A stretch of DNA of 64,000 nucleotides from Ophiobolus disseminans. Taxonomy: Eukaryota > Ascomycota > Dothideomycetes > Pleosporales > Phaeosphaeriaceae. The notes beneath the pieces are model-generated. The model was not told the origin of the DNA and ran no database searches. It worked only from the letters and a program-made list of their open reading frames with translations. The position numbers and the translations under genes are program-made. The stretch is taken from the NCBI GenBank assembly GCA_010093685.1, contig MU006227.1, forward strand, positions 62,001 through 126,000, in the 5' to 3' direction. Within the stretch, counting starts at the first letter, position 1. Every line of letters begins with the position of its first letter. Positions 21,199 through 34,182 of this stretch are shown piece after piece.

Positions 21199-24100
21199 AT
21201 GGCGACAGGCCTCGATGAGCTGATCGACGTCTTGCTCTCAGAGATCGCCCTATGCGGCACTGAAGGTACGTGCAAGTCGCGATCGGTCCGCAGTTCGAAC
21301 CTTTCCATCATCACAAGTTTTTCACATCACTTTCAACACAACATCCGGGTCACCACTTTTTATCTTTACGGCAGGCGTCGAAGATTTTCTGTCGCAGTCA
21401 TCGCGTTGCTGCCCTGTTGAATCTTACTCGTTTTGGCACTTGTCCGTGTTGAAGCACCCACGCTAACTTCTAGTCCAGGAGCTGGCAGCGCCGATTTTCG
21501 TCGCTTCATACACAACTTCTACCAAGCCAAATATGCATCTGAAGACGACAGAAATCAACGGTCTGCGTTTTCACAGGATGCCCTTGGTCTTGTCTTCTAT
21601 GAGAAAACTTGGAATTGGGTCGTTACCAATCCCGATATTCGTATTCTTCACAACAACGAAGTCCAACACTACTCGCTTGTAGAGTTTGAAACTGCAGAGC
21701 AGCACGAGGGAAACTTATCGAGAGTCGTTTCTGCTAGTACTAGTAGTCAACAGTCTTCGTCATCTCGGCCTGTAAAAGTCTCACCCGCCGACTCTCTTAT
21801 AGCGCTGAGTGGGGAATTACGCAAGCGATTGTCAACAAAGAAAAGCGATTCGACGCGTGCAAATGGATCGTCTCAATCCTCTGTATCATCACCAACAGTA
21901 GGCTATGGAGATGCCGTTCAGCATGTTGCCCGTCGCTTCCCTCGTAAAGCAATTGAACAGAGTTCCGAAGACGGAGCTATCTTCGACGACCCCTCAACGA
22001 CCGTCGCAGCGCCTCGACTGTACGCGAGCCAAGGTCGGATATGGCAAGCATTGACAGGACATTGCATGGACCTCAAGAAGGTACCAACCATGGAGTTTGC
22101 ATTACTGTCTCTCATTGCAGCCAACGGTCCGACTGGCATCACACAGCCAGAATTGACGCAGTTCAGTGGTCAAGACAAGCGTTCTGTTCCTCATCGTACA
22201 GATGAGCTGGCGCGAAAAGGCTACATCGTTAAGAAGCCAGTACAAGCTGGCAAGGCCCGCACCAGTCTTTGCATTCACTCCAAATTCATCTCAAATGATC
22301 ACTTCACAACCTCTGGCGCCATGGAAGACGTATTCCAAGAGGGTCAGTTTGTGGCATCAAGCTTTGCGTTGTTGCTCTACAACGCGTTCAAAGATGCCGG
22401 AGTGGTGCTCACCCGAGACATCAGGAAGCGCCTGGTAAGATTCCGAACCTCACTTTAATATCATTGCTAATATCTTTGAGGGTGTGCCAATGCGCACTTG
22501 GAACAAGCGAGCCGTCCAGGGCGCTCTGATTCGCCTCGACCAAACCGGCATGATCAAGCGCTTCCGAATTCGCAAGAACAAGACTGAAGACTCTTGGACC
22601 ATTTGCATCCGGGTCTTGCGCGAACCGCGCCCTGAGGACATCGACAATCTAGGCTTCAAGCGCCAAACACACATCGTAGATGCAGTGGAGGAGCAACTCC
22701 AGGATGATGTCGATGGCGATACTTTCATGAGGGATCTAGAAGTCGATATGCTTGATAATGGTGAAAAGACCGAGACGAACCACAATCTCGATGAGGATGT
22801 TCGCATACCGCCACAGTGGACACCCGAGCGTCTGTTGTCGAACGTCATCTTTGAATTTGTCACAATGGGCCGCACAGCCGGCTGGGATTCAATTGTGTTA
22901 CGCGATCGAGTGGTCGGCCCCTTCTGGCGGCGTCCGACAGAGTCTTACCTTACTCGCTTGACTGATGATTGGGAGCGAACGCAGCCCCTACACTTGCGAC
23001 ATCTGGCCATCATCCGCGACACGCGAAACACGGAGGAAAAAAAGTTTGTTCACTACGTCTACCGTACTTACGAACATTTTCAGCAGGCTGTCGCTGCCGG
23101 TGAGGCGATATGGGCTGGGGTGACGAAGCCAGTTTCGAAAAATAAGAAGCCAACAAACACAAACTTGACGGTGGACTCTTGGGGCTTTCACGGTCTCAAT
23201 CAGAAGGATTTTGTACGCTTCAACGGCACAGCAACGCTTTCGGATGTACGTTCAGGAATCTTCTCGCGCAAGAATGGGCCGCGGTGGGACATTGCTCTTG
23301 CGGAAGAGATTGGATACCGAAAAATGGATATACCCATCCCAAAGATTGCAAAGACGAAGATCTTGGGACGACCGAAGAGGTTGTCTTTCGGAGAGGGTGC
23401 GCACGATGGCACCACTCACAAGGATGAAGACCAAGCGTCCAGCACGCCAACTTTGGACGGTGATAGTATGGACGAGCAGGATGAGATCTCCCATCCATTC
23501 AGCAAGTCAAGGCCCAGTAAAGCGGTGAGGATAGTCCTTACCCTAGAAGAGAGGGCTGCGTTAGGCTTGAAGACCACGGGCCGATTGAGCAATGAAGCTA
23601 CCGAGCAGATCTTGGCACATCGTCAAGCGACTGGAGATCCTACATCGCTGCCGGACACTATCACCGTACAGCCAGTTGAACGCAACGGTCATGCGCCCCT
23701 GTTGACAAGGGAAGAACGCATCGCTGCAGGGCTGCCCGCCACTGGCCGATTAGGCCTTCGCTTGGAGAATGAGCTTCGCGAGCAGCGTGGGTTACCCAAG
23801 TTGGCGAAGAAACCCAAGAGAAAGTCAACAAAACCTGAGGCAACTGTGCTCTCTCAGCAACAGCGAAAAATTTTGGGCTTCAACGAACATGGCAGATTGC
23901 ATCAACACTTCATTGATGCACTGCGCAAGGAGCAGGCAAACGATATACCGCTCGAAGGGTCTCCTGCAGTCGAGGCATATCGAGAGTTCCTTAAAGCAGA
24001 AGCAGCGAAAGAAGCCACTCGGAAAGCGAGGAAAGCTTTCTTCGGCAGTGAGACTCCGGAAGCCTCACAGCCAGCCAGCGATGTCGGACTAGATACAGTG

Positions 24101-27100
24101 TCAGAGACACCTCGTGCGGACACCAAAAACCAACCCTCATCTCCGGTCAACGATATTGAAGAACGAAAAGCGAGCGGTATCGCCGCATCTCCATCGGTCT
24201 CGAAGAAGCAACGAATTGATTTAGGTTCACCGCACCAGGATACATCTTCCGCATCAGCTCGACCGAACAGTCCTCTCAACGATTCTACCGCCCCAACTGA
24301 GCTGTCTCGGGGCCCAACGAGCGTGGAGGTGCACAGTGTTGGCGCATCCGTTCCCGGACCGCAAATTCCTCCCCAGAAGCCCAGGCAGGTATCTAAAACC
24401 ACATCCTTTGTGAAGACTCCAAGACAGCCAGTACAGTCTGACCAAGCTACGGGGGGTGGCAGTGGCACTAATGCAATAGCACGGGTGTCTCCTGGTGTGT
24501 ACGTTTATGCTTCTGCAAAGCGGAAAGGTGGACGAGGTCGCCCACGCAATGCATTCATCGTAGTGTTCAGATCGCCACGCCTGAGTGATCTGCCAAACTT
24601 TACACCAGAGATGGACAGTGGGTACGAATATTCCAACACAGTCTCTATGGGAGCGCTCAAAGCACCAATCGCGATCACTGCAGGTCAGGGTAAGGAAGTA
24701 TCCAATGTAATGTCTTTTGCAGGTGCACCAGTGCCTCCTCAGACGCCAGCGGTCCACCCCGATACGGCAATCGAACCTGATGTACTTGCTCATGCTAGCC
24801 AGAAAGTGGACCCCGAATTATCCGGCCTTATTACTGGAGATCAACTGGGTGCGGCGACAGACTTTGCGGCAAGTGCCACCAAGGCGCACGCTGAGTCTTC
24901 TGGTTCTCTCCCTCAACAATCTGCGACGATTGATTCTGTGGTTGTTGAACCCGAAGTAGATGGAGTCCATGGAGGTTCTCAACTGCGATCAGTGGCAGGG
25001 TGGAACACAAATAGTTCTTCCGCTCAAGTCACGAAAGCAGCGTATCAGAGTCCATATGCGCCAATGATTCGGTCGAACAGTTCAACGCCAGTACCTAGAC
25101 TGGACGACTCCACAATCATGCATACTTCGATGGCTTCCAACCACGAAATCTCTGGATCCGAGGCGCATGGTACTGCCTCCCTACCACAAGGTATCATTAG
25201 CCCTATAGCAGAGGAAAATGATATTGTGGCTCCAAAAAGAACGAAGGGTAGAGGCGCCGGACCCGGGATTGCCGGAAGTCAGCGCAGTTTCCGCAGAGCC
25301 ATTATCTTAGAGATCATCGATCGTTGTGGTGGTGTCTTTCCGCTCCATGGCGAGATATGGCGACCATTTAGTGCGATCTGGGATCAGCGACACGGGGGTG
25401 CGATTCTGAATAAGCCAGGAAGCACGGCTGTTTCTGATACATTGACTGACATGATTCGTGAGCCGTCATTTGGCCTCACAAGAATGCGCTTCCGGGTCGA
25501 GGCTCGGAACGCAGTTGGAAGTAAGGAGAGGTGCATAGTGGCAAAGATGGGTATGACTCCGCACCATCCTACTGTGCAGCGCCTCGCGTACGGAATGGCG
25601 AACCATGCCCTGGAGAAGTCGCATCAGTACTATCCCAAGGAAGTTCGCGACTTATTCGAATACCAGTCGTCTTATGTGCCATTGCCTATAGCACCAAAGG
25701 ATGAGTCGGTCACTGTGGAGCAAATCTATCCGAGGCTCAAGGAAAGCAAGGAGCAACGTGCGAAGGAGAGGAGGGAGCAAAAGAAGCGCGAGAGAGCCGC
25801 TGCGAAGCAGCGGAACAAAGAGGTGGAGCAAACGATTCCCAAGAGACGTAAGCAGGCCGAAGCTGCTCCTCGTGAGAAGCGTACCAGGCTCGCGAGCTTG
25901 AACGACAAGGCGAGACAGTATCGCTGGGCTCCTGTACAAGGTCCTGGATTAGAATTTGTGGAGGCACCCAGCAACGCTAAAGTGCGTGAGCCTTCGCCTG
26001 AAGGCACCGATTCTTCCGAAGACATACCACTCACATCCTTGCGGCCCTCAATCAGCGACATTGTGGATTGTGGCGGGGATGACGACGAGTCTCCGCCATC
26101 CAATATTGAAGACGATGATATTGAGGCGACAGACAATGTCGCTGAAGTCATCAATCATCCTTTCCTCGCTTTAGAAACGGTGACTTTCACGCATCCTGTA
26201 GTTGTTTTCCATGCTTCCACTGGCACTTTCTCGACAAATTTTGCAGAACCTGTAACTGGCAAATCCGCAAAGTCAGTCCACCGGCCGCCAAAAGCCTCCC
26301 GAACGAAGAAGCGCGTCAGGATTGACACCGCGGCGATGAATCGACCCAGCAAGAGAGCTCGCATTAACGATATTCGCCAAAAGGAGATTTTAGACGATGA
26401 ATTTGTTTATAGCTCCGTAGAAGATAGCGACGCCACTTCCTCAGAGGACGAGGAAGAAGTGGAACGACCGAAGCGGAAGCGAAAGCAGAAGAAAAACAAA
26501 GGGACACTCGGCAAACGTCAACTAGGGAAGAACATGCCCACGCCAACATTGCTCCAGCGCTTGACGGGCCTCACGGGAGATCCAAACGATCCAGTCTACA
26601 AAGATCCGAAACAACGCCAAAAGCCTGGTTATGGGCAGGCGTGGGCTGAGAAAAAGAAGAAGCAAATCAACAAACTCAAGAAGGAGCGTGATTACGCCGA
26701 AGCTCTAGATCACACCGACGAATTCAAGAAGCTGTGTCTCACGTTGGTACTTGCGTCTTCAATGTCAGGAGAGGATGGGGTGGTAAACTGGAGCATTGTC
26801 GAGAAGGTCTATTTTCGCGACAAGTTCCTTGATTTGCTCAAATTCAAAAAGCTTTGGACGTGGATGCAGACCCACATGACTGCACAACTTGCAGATCTCG
26901 TCGATACGTTGCAATCCAACATTCTCGCAGCATACGAGGCGAGGAAACTTCCCACTATTGACGATCCCGAAGTCTATGATTGGGCAGGTCTTGTGCGATG
27001 GAGCATGCGGATATGCAAATATCCCGAATTTCCGTTACCACTTTACAGGGAAGCTCTTGCGCAGTTCGGCGTAGACGAGTCACATTACTCCACGGTGGAC

Positions 27101-28702
27101 CGAGTCAGCTGGTATAGCAAGAAGATTGCAGATGCCACACGGACTCATCTGCAATTGCAGCTGTCCTTCGTTACACCTCTTCACGAAAAGCAGTCGCAAG
27201 GCCATGCCATCGATGACAACATTCTCAAAGCTCGTTCTTGGACGCGTGCAAACATTGCAACTGTACAATCTCAGTACGATGCGAACCAAGCGCACGAGAA
27301 ACTCAAGGTGTTGGGTGAAGATACACTCATCAAGGTCGTGAGTGACTACGTGCAGGAAGAGCATTTGAAGATGCGAAAGCTCAAGCGGCAGTTACCAGGC
27401 AGGAATTACACCTTCACCAAGAAGTTTGCGAAGTTGTACAAGCGTCCGTTCGAGCTGGAAGATTTCATGGTTGCAATAACAGTCAAGAAAGAACTCGACA
27501 CAGCCTTTTCAGACGAGGATTCAGAGAAGCGCTTCTACAGCATTTCAAGTTGCGAAGAGGACGGATCCATCATGGCCATCATGTCTCTCGTCGCAGATGG
27601 CAAGGTCAAGCTTATTCCTCGGCTTCCGCCCGTCAACGATGAGTTTGGTGCACCCCTTCCGAGGCTATCCAAGTGGGGCTTCTGCGAGGGCGACTACATC
27701 CACAGAGCGATTGATCGCAACCGTCTTTCCTGGGAAACTCACGTAGTACCAACTTCAGGATACCAATTTGGTAGTCCGCTGCATCCGTTGCCGTCGCCGG
27801 CTGCAGATTGGCCTTCGCTACCCGAGCCTCCGCTGCCAGGCAAACATGACGCCAATGCGCTCCTGCCCATCTGGAGCAGTATTGACGGTCAAACTGTCAC
27901 CTGGCCATGGTGGTATCGCATCCTGAATCTCGTGTTGCAACCTCTGTTCTTGCAGCCAGGTGCCACCGCTATTGACGTCTTCTCCCACTGCGCAGAGCAT
28001 ACGACCGAGCTGTTCGAAGTTGAGCTAGTCTTAGGCTGGCTCGACTCTGTCGGCGCCATCTTCAAGATCATCGGTGGCGGATACCAAGCCAGCTCACACT
28101 TCTGGGCTGCGTTTGGCGATCGGCTGCTTGATACGGAGGACGACTGGTTTGGCGAGCATGTCAAGCGCAGAAACAAAATCACAACTAAGCAGCAGTGGCG
28201 CGACAAGTACAACCTGCGATACTCCAAGATGCAGACAAGCAGTTTGCAGGCAGGCGGCAATGAGCGAGAGCAATCAAGTAGAAAGACGCGCGGCGGTAGC
28301 AATGCAATGAGCCAGCGCATCTCTGGCAATGCAAAGGCGCAGTACAGTATTATACAGCAAGCTCTCCTTGAACCGGTGCCGGAAGAAGACGGCGAGGCGA
28401 TTCAAGAGACGGGTGTTGGGCGGCAAACACCCACAACAGCTCAAGAGGCAACTTCCGGTGAGCTGCAAATGCCTGACGCCGCAAACACGGCTGTACAAGA
28501 TGAATTGCTAGACCCTTTGTTTCTGTCCGAGGATGCAAATGCAGTTATCCAAGAAGAAGTGTCCCACGCGCTGCCGGCGCCCGACGTGGCAAACACACCG
28601 GTCCAGGATCAAGACGTGGATATGGTCGACGCAGATGCAGACATGAATGCGGAAGGCGAAGATGAGGACGCGGAGGGAGAAATCGACGACGCGATGTATT
28701 GA
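21199..28702 (+). CDS. TFC3: TFIIIC largest subunit, B-block binding (Tfc3/tau138-like)
   Basis: This nuclear subunit of TFIIIC recognises the B block of tRNA promoters for RNA polymerase III. The model has three exons (21199-21265, 21479-22434, 22481-28702) and 2414 residues. The second intron is canonical (46 nt, phase 0). The first is long (213 nt) and chosen because it joins MATGLDELIDVLLSEIALCG to GAGSADFRRFIHNFYQ, the usual family opening. An in-frame ATG at 21175 is an alternative start. A winged-helix B-block domain lies at residues about 217-275 (LIAANGPTGITQPELTQFSG). A threefold repeat spans about 690-825, an AT-hook (KGGRGRPRN) lies near 1023, and a second winged-helix-like segment near 1274. 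The C-terminal extension is acidic. The middle is disordered and charged. Confidence 0.9.
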
Positions 28703-31697
28703 GCTACGTGTACGAATCGCGATTAATACGTTATGGAGGTCATTGCAGGGATAAGCAGGCGGAAAAGGTGGGGTTTGAACATGCATAGCGAGGCGTACAT
28801 TGTCTCGTTTTGTCGGACGCTTCGGCGCTGATCACGTGTATAGTAGGTGTGTAGGATTACAAGAAAGCGGAACTTTGCTTTGCAGTTGTGTGGGTCAGTG
28901 CATGTGTGTGATGGCGGGTGGTGGTGAACCAGTTCGCTAACAAGACAGGTTAGTCGCATGTGCATTGTTTGACCGGACCGGCAGCGTTGCGCTTTAGTAC
29001 GTACGGCATGTAACGCCTGTTGCGATGAAAAATGAGGGGGTATATGTACCCACCATCCTTCTACAATTCAGATTTCACCTCAATACCATCCTCTCTCCCT
29101 CCTCCTACTACGACTGGGCTTACTCCAGCCTGGTCCGATCTCAAACGATCAGGCTGGAGTAGTCCCAGTAGTAGCAACCCTTAATCATGTCCGTTATATA
29201 CCAAAATCCTCTCGACTATCCCTACAATCTCAGACTTTTCTTTTCGTTCTATATACACACCGCTCAACCGCTATCTTCACGCTCCTCGCGTTCATTTTCT
29301 ACACGCATCCCCTCCACAACAAACCGCTTATATATTCCCCTCTCGTGCTCCAAGCAGTCAACCTTCGTAATCGCAACCTGTGCCACAACCTTTCTAACTC
29401 ACGATGTCCCTTGTGGAGCTGAAGCGAAAGCAACGAAAGTGCATAAGCGCACGCGATCAAACGTACGACCCTCGCAACATGCAGTTTCATGCCACCAAGC
29501 TAATGCCGACCACAGTTTCACATCGACACCATCATCAGCACCCACCGATACGACACTCTCCCTGGACTCAATCCATATACTTCAATCCTCACGATGTTCC
29601 CACAATGTCTCTGGAGAAGATCAGTGCTTGCTCCCATGCGCGCTGCTTCACGTGTTCCAAGCAGGCCTGCTAGTGTTCTGTGCAGATTTTCAATGGAACC
29701 TGGGATGAGACGGTCTGCTGCCTGGTGTCCGATCCTTCCAAATTCCGAAACTCATATGGAAGAAGAGCCACCGCACGCCGGCTTCATCACTGGTGGTTGT
29801 TCGTACACTCCTTGACCATTCAAATGCCATGTGCTCCAAGGGGAAAGGCAGGGCAGGGCAGATGTGCTCTCGATACAACACTCGCTCGCAACGATGGCGC
29901 GATCGCCAGTCAGATGGGGACTTGGAACGATTTCATGTGTGCTTTCGAAATCGGCTCAGCGCACTCCTTATCCGCGTCATGTGCGTTCTGGTCTGCGGTG
30001 ACCAACTTCGCACCCCATGTCGTCGCTCCAATCCGGCGGCCACGTATATACAAAACGAAAGAAAAACAGAGACGGATGTGTTTTCCGACCTCATAAAGAC
30101 GCATCGGATTATCTGCTCCGGATTTCCATATTCACTTGACCTTGGAAACACTACCACAAGCCGCAACTATGGAGAGTGAAATCAACCAGCTGCTTCCCGC
30201 AGCTCAGCTAGACCACTCGAGCAATGCACATCACATGATCGTCACTTGCACTAGTCCCATAGGGTGGAAAGGAACAAGCAGACTTCAGCCGTGAGAGCTA
30301 CTATTGGATGCCGGTGGGGTCCTACAAGCTGGTCTTACTCCGCCCCGGGAATATGTCCATACTAGCACTATATGTCCTTCTCGGTCTCCTTCGCAGCACG
30401 ATCATGAAGGAAGTCCCGCAAGGCGATGGAAGACGATAACGTGGCTGTTCCATCTCAAGGAAACAACTCTTGATTTTGCGCTTCACATGTCGCCTCATCC
30501 ACAAATGACGGGACGACGCGGATTTCTCTGGCATTATATACACTTCTTCATCTCAATCATGATGAGTCACGCAAGCATCATCTCTAGATTCACCAACGCC
30601 GGAACACACCGACAGAATCATCATGATGCCGCCACCGATGCTACTTCGGCACCGAGCAAAATTCAACACGGTGCCCCAGGAGATGCGACAGCCCCGGACT
30701 ACGCCTTACACGCGCATGGTAAGTTCGCACAAACAACAAGAAATGGGTGGAGCTGTTAGATGTCGAGTGAGCCACGCAGCCAAAGACACAGGAACCGCCG
30801 CGCAGAAGACATGCCTCGATTCACGCACGAGAACTTCACGCCACATTGTCCACGCCGACGACTTCGATGCCCAAACCGAGCATGTACCATCGCTTTGAAC
30901 ATGAGCTCGCTTTCGTATCTACAATCTCAGCACTACACATTTATATACTCTATATATCAACTTCTCCCTCTACCAATGACTCCCCACCGCGACTAACATA
31001 GACGGGTTCCTCAATGCCGGCTTTACTGCGCTTATAAGTCTCACAGACTGGTTCAGCACGATGTCCAGCAAGATGAATGCAGGCGATGCAGAAGACCTCT
31101 GGCCCACGCTCGACAAGTTCGAAGCATATGTCAAAGCTCGCATCCCTGAGCCAATGGCCGGAGCTATCAGCAATGGCTCTCTTTCTGGAAGCTGTCAACT
31201 CCATGCTTCTTGATCCCCTTGCCGCGCGCGCAGGCTCTTGAGCCTCTCCCGTCTCAACACCGACTCGTTCTTGGGTTTCGATGAGCGTTGTATCGGCGTC
31301 CGCATCGCTACCATTGGAGCTGCTGCTGAAACCCCGCAACTAGAAAGTGTTGCAGAGGCTCAACAAGGCCAACCACAAGACGTCATCGACAATGAAGACG
31401 GACAAATAGATAAAACATTCAAGGCCATAATGAAACGTTCCGCGAAACAAGCCGACTCTCTAGGGCAAGGTCGGATGAAGGTGGCGTCACTGGAGCGACG
31501 TCTTCAACGCTAATCATACGTCACGCGGGACTTTGCCTCATTGTTGTCGGGAAGTTGAAAGAAATTAGTTGGGAAAGGATAGGATTACATATGGCTATAA
31601 CGGCGAACACATACATCAATTTGCTGACATCATATCGGGCTGGAAACGACCCAGCAGCAGCAGCAAACATTAAATCAACCCAAATCATACCATATCT
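28703..31697. other. Gene-poor stretch of 3.0 kb
   Basis: No gene is supported with confidence. The stretch contains a hairpin (listed separately). It also has several places where a TATATA-like box, a C/T-rich tract and an ATG follow one another (around 29328-29404, 30535-30560 and 30943-30976). Short ORFs follow, such as an 89-codon one at 29404-29673 with a Cys-containing tail. At 31003-31200 a plus frame (TDWFSTMSSKMNAGDAEDLW) follows a good acceptor CTAACATAG, and 31238-31513 is another open plus frame. They could be exons of an unknown small gene, but I could not join them into a clean model. Confidence 0.4.
29105..29174. repeat. Imperfect inverted repeat / hairpin
   Basis: The left arm (29105-29140) and right arm (29147-29173) are complementary over about 27 bp with small bulges. 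The core ACTCCAGCCTG pairs with CAGGCTGGAGT and CTGGG pairs with CCCAG. The loop is about 6 nt. It lies 400 bp downstream of the Tfc3 stop. Confidence 0.8.
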
Positions 31698-32578
31698 CTA
31701 CCCTTTCACCGTGACTGTGCGAGTAGTTGTTTTAGTATTCCCCACGGAAACCTCCTTCGTGATTGTGCTTGTCGCTTTCGATATCGAGGTAATCGTCACG
31801 GCTGGAGCAGCGTTCTGCGTTTGAGATTGAACTTTGACTTGGTTCTGCATTACTGTGCGCTGCGAAACAACGGTGGTTGTTCGTAAAGAGGTGATCGTGG
31901 AGATTACGGTAGTCGGCTGCTGTACCGTTGTGGTTTTGTTTGAAGTGCGGATCTGTGTAGTTGCTGCAATTGTGGTCGTGGACGTGGCTATCTGAGTGGC
32001 AGCAGGGAAAGTGGATGTTGTTGTGACACTTAGCGTCTGTGTTCGTGTGGTCGTGGACGTAGTCTTCTGGGTGACGGCAGGCGGTGTGAATGTTGTAGTG
32101 ACGCTTATCGTCTGTGTCTGTGTTTGTGTTTGAAGTTGAATTTGCGTAGTTGTTATCGTTCCATCCGTGAGCGTGGCGGTTGATGTCGAGACATCGCCAT
32201 AAGCTGGGAACGCGCAGCCAACATCATAGTACCAGTACGTTTGAGTACTATCAACCGTGATGTTACCCTCTCTATTGAAAATTCAGCCTCCACAATACTC
32301 GAGCGCTGCTGAGTAGATACTTACAGGCCTGTGTCGAAGAACTCGCAATATTGGGCGGCCGCATCCGCCCAATACGAGTACTGAAAGCTCTTGCATTTTG
32401 GCGTGTCTTTCTTGCAATACAGAGCACAGAGTGTGAATGTCGTAGGACCTTTATAGAAGAAGTTACCCATATAGTAAAACATCTTCGTCGAATCGTGAAC
32501 GCCCACCCTCCCGCATATGTTAGCAGCGAAGACGCTTGTGGTAAAGATAAGCAAGCAAGAGAGGATATATGCGACCAT
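31698..32578 (-). CDS. Secreted protein with PAN/Apple-like domain and Thr-rich tail
   Basis: The protein has 275 residues in two exons (32578-32325 and 32271-31698). A 53-nt intron (GTAAGT...CAATAG) lies in phase 2. The start is ATG 32578 because it gives a clean signal peptide (MVAYILSCLLIFTTSVFA). Residues about 19-105 form a Cys-containing PAN/WSC-like module (TFTLCALYCKKDTPKCKSFQ, AAAQYCEFFDTG). The rest is a Thr/Ser/Gln-rich stalk with an internal duplication (QTISVTTTFTPPAVTQKTTS and QTLSVTTTSTFPAATQIATS), likely heavily O-mannosylated. It has no GPI signal at the C-terminus, which ends TVTVKG. The role is probably cell-wall or extracellular, possibly carbohydrate binding; this is inference. 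It is co-oriented with the Upc2-like factor upstream. Confidence 0.75.
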
Positions 32579-32822
32579 TTTGAATAAATGCCAAAATTTC
32601 AGGACCAAGTTCAGTGTCTGAGATACAGCGAAGCTGGTCCAGCGTCTCAGGGTGACGGTGTTGTCGCCGTCAAGGAATGTTGCAAAAAATGCAGTCCATA
32701 AGGCCACGAGGTCCGCGACCCTGATCAAAAGCCGACGACATTGCCCTTGTACCACCTCTTCGCAGCCGGCTCTCGATAGTTGCACTTTTTGGGTAATTTG
32801 AAGCTGGCCACAGCGCTCTGAG

Positions 32823-34182
32823 TCAAGGTGAGATCCACCCTACCTTGGCCATCGGCCACCTAATCCACGGTGTATGCTCCCGTTCTAGAGACTCAAAGAT
32901 CCCGCTCATGACATGATGCGTCCATCCTTTCATGTACCAAAAGGTTTCCATTTCTTGCATGAGAACGACAAAGTGGGCGAATATGATTAAGGGTATAGCA
33001 TCGCGCCCTTGTAGTCGATCAAGAAAATCGTCATCCATCCTGTAGAGCCAGGCAAAAACGACATGATATTCTGTATCAATGCCACCATACCTGCTGTCGT
33101 AGCACTCTTTCAAGACATCCACTGCTTTTACGTTCTTCGGGCTGTCGGCCGGCTGGGAAGTAACAGCTACGTGATCGCGGAGCTCAGAGAGATGAAGCTG
33201 ATAGCCTGCTGGCTCAGACAGTGTTGGCAGTGGCCGACCTTTGGATTTCACTGCTGGAGTATGTGTTTTCGAGAAGTTCTCCGATCCAAAGCTCTCTAGC
33301 GTACTTCGGATGCCGCGAAACATGACTAGCCAGTCGGATCTTCCATGGTTACCAAAAGCAAGATATTCTCCGACTTGCGGTCCTTTTGCCCAGTTGACAA
33401 AGCAAATTAGTTGAACAGAGAGTAATATTGCGTCGCAGTTTTCGGTGCCAATGTTGGATATATCATGAGTCAAGCCTGTTAGCCCTCGCTCGTAATGATA
33501 ATCTGCTGTTTCGATGTATTGACTCCTTCGACTTGGACGGCAATGAGCAAGTTGCAGCGCGGTCAAAGAGAACATGAGGTGAATGACATGTCGATGATTG
33601 AGCGCTACATCTTCAAAAAGCGATTGCCACACCACACCACCTGATGACCAAGCAGATAATGATTGGCTGGTGGTTGTAGACCAGTGGTAAGTGAGTTCAA
33701 TCTCAGACAGGCGTAAGTCCTCACAACTTTTCAAGCCTTCGCCGCTTTCCGGGTCAAGGACTGGGTTGTGTGTGGGATACGCGCATTGGACGTCGCGGCG
33801 CTTGCAATTGGCACAGTGAGGTTTTCTTTCATCGCACTGCGGAAAAGTTAGCCAGTTCGACCCAAGTGGCATCGCATCAAACAATTCGTATATCGACAGC
33901 CTGTAGAGTGTACACTGTGAACGTGATGTGCTGTTGAGGGCATCCAGGGTCTAGCGAAATGGCAGCAATGCGAACCTGTCAGTCGGGCCAGATAGCCTTC
34001 TTCGAGAGTTCACACTGAAGTACCTAAAATATGGCGCTTACTTTGATGCGCCGCGTCTTGCAGTTCTTGCAACCTGCACGCGACTTTCGATGCGATTTTC
34101 GCGTAATCTTTGGTGCCGCAATCTCGCTGGGCGAATCTCGCAGTGTCGATGTGTTGTCGGACAGTGGCGATTCTTGCTGCAT
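32823..34182 (-). CDS. Zn2Cys6 transcription factor, Upc2 (sterol uptake control)-like
   Basis: The protein has 384 residues in two exons (34182-34042 and 33836-32823). A 205-nt intron in phase 0 splits the zinc cluster immediately before its third Cys: CKNCKTRRIK then CDERKPHCANCKRRDVQC. The spacing C-x2-C-x6-C-x6-C-x2-C-x6-C is complete. Behind it lies the fungal-specific regulatory region of the Upc2-like/DUF3468 type, ending EHTPWIRWPMAKVGWISP; orthologues end with a very similar WIRWP...GW motif, which supports the stop. The start is ATG 34182, giving a 47-residue first exon. It is expected to be a nuclear DNA-binding regulator. The sterol link is only by similarity to the subfamily, which is large and mostly uncharacterised. 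Confidence 0.85.

Noticed and set aside
30950..31339. 129-codon minus ORF
   Set aside because: Overlaps equally plausible plus-strand open frames; neither strand shows a recognisable domain, so no call was made.
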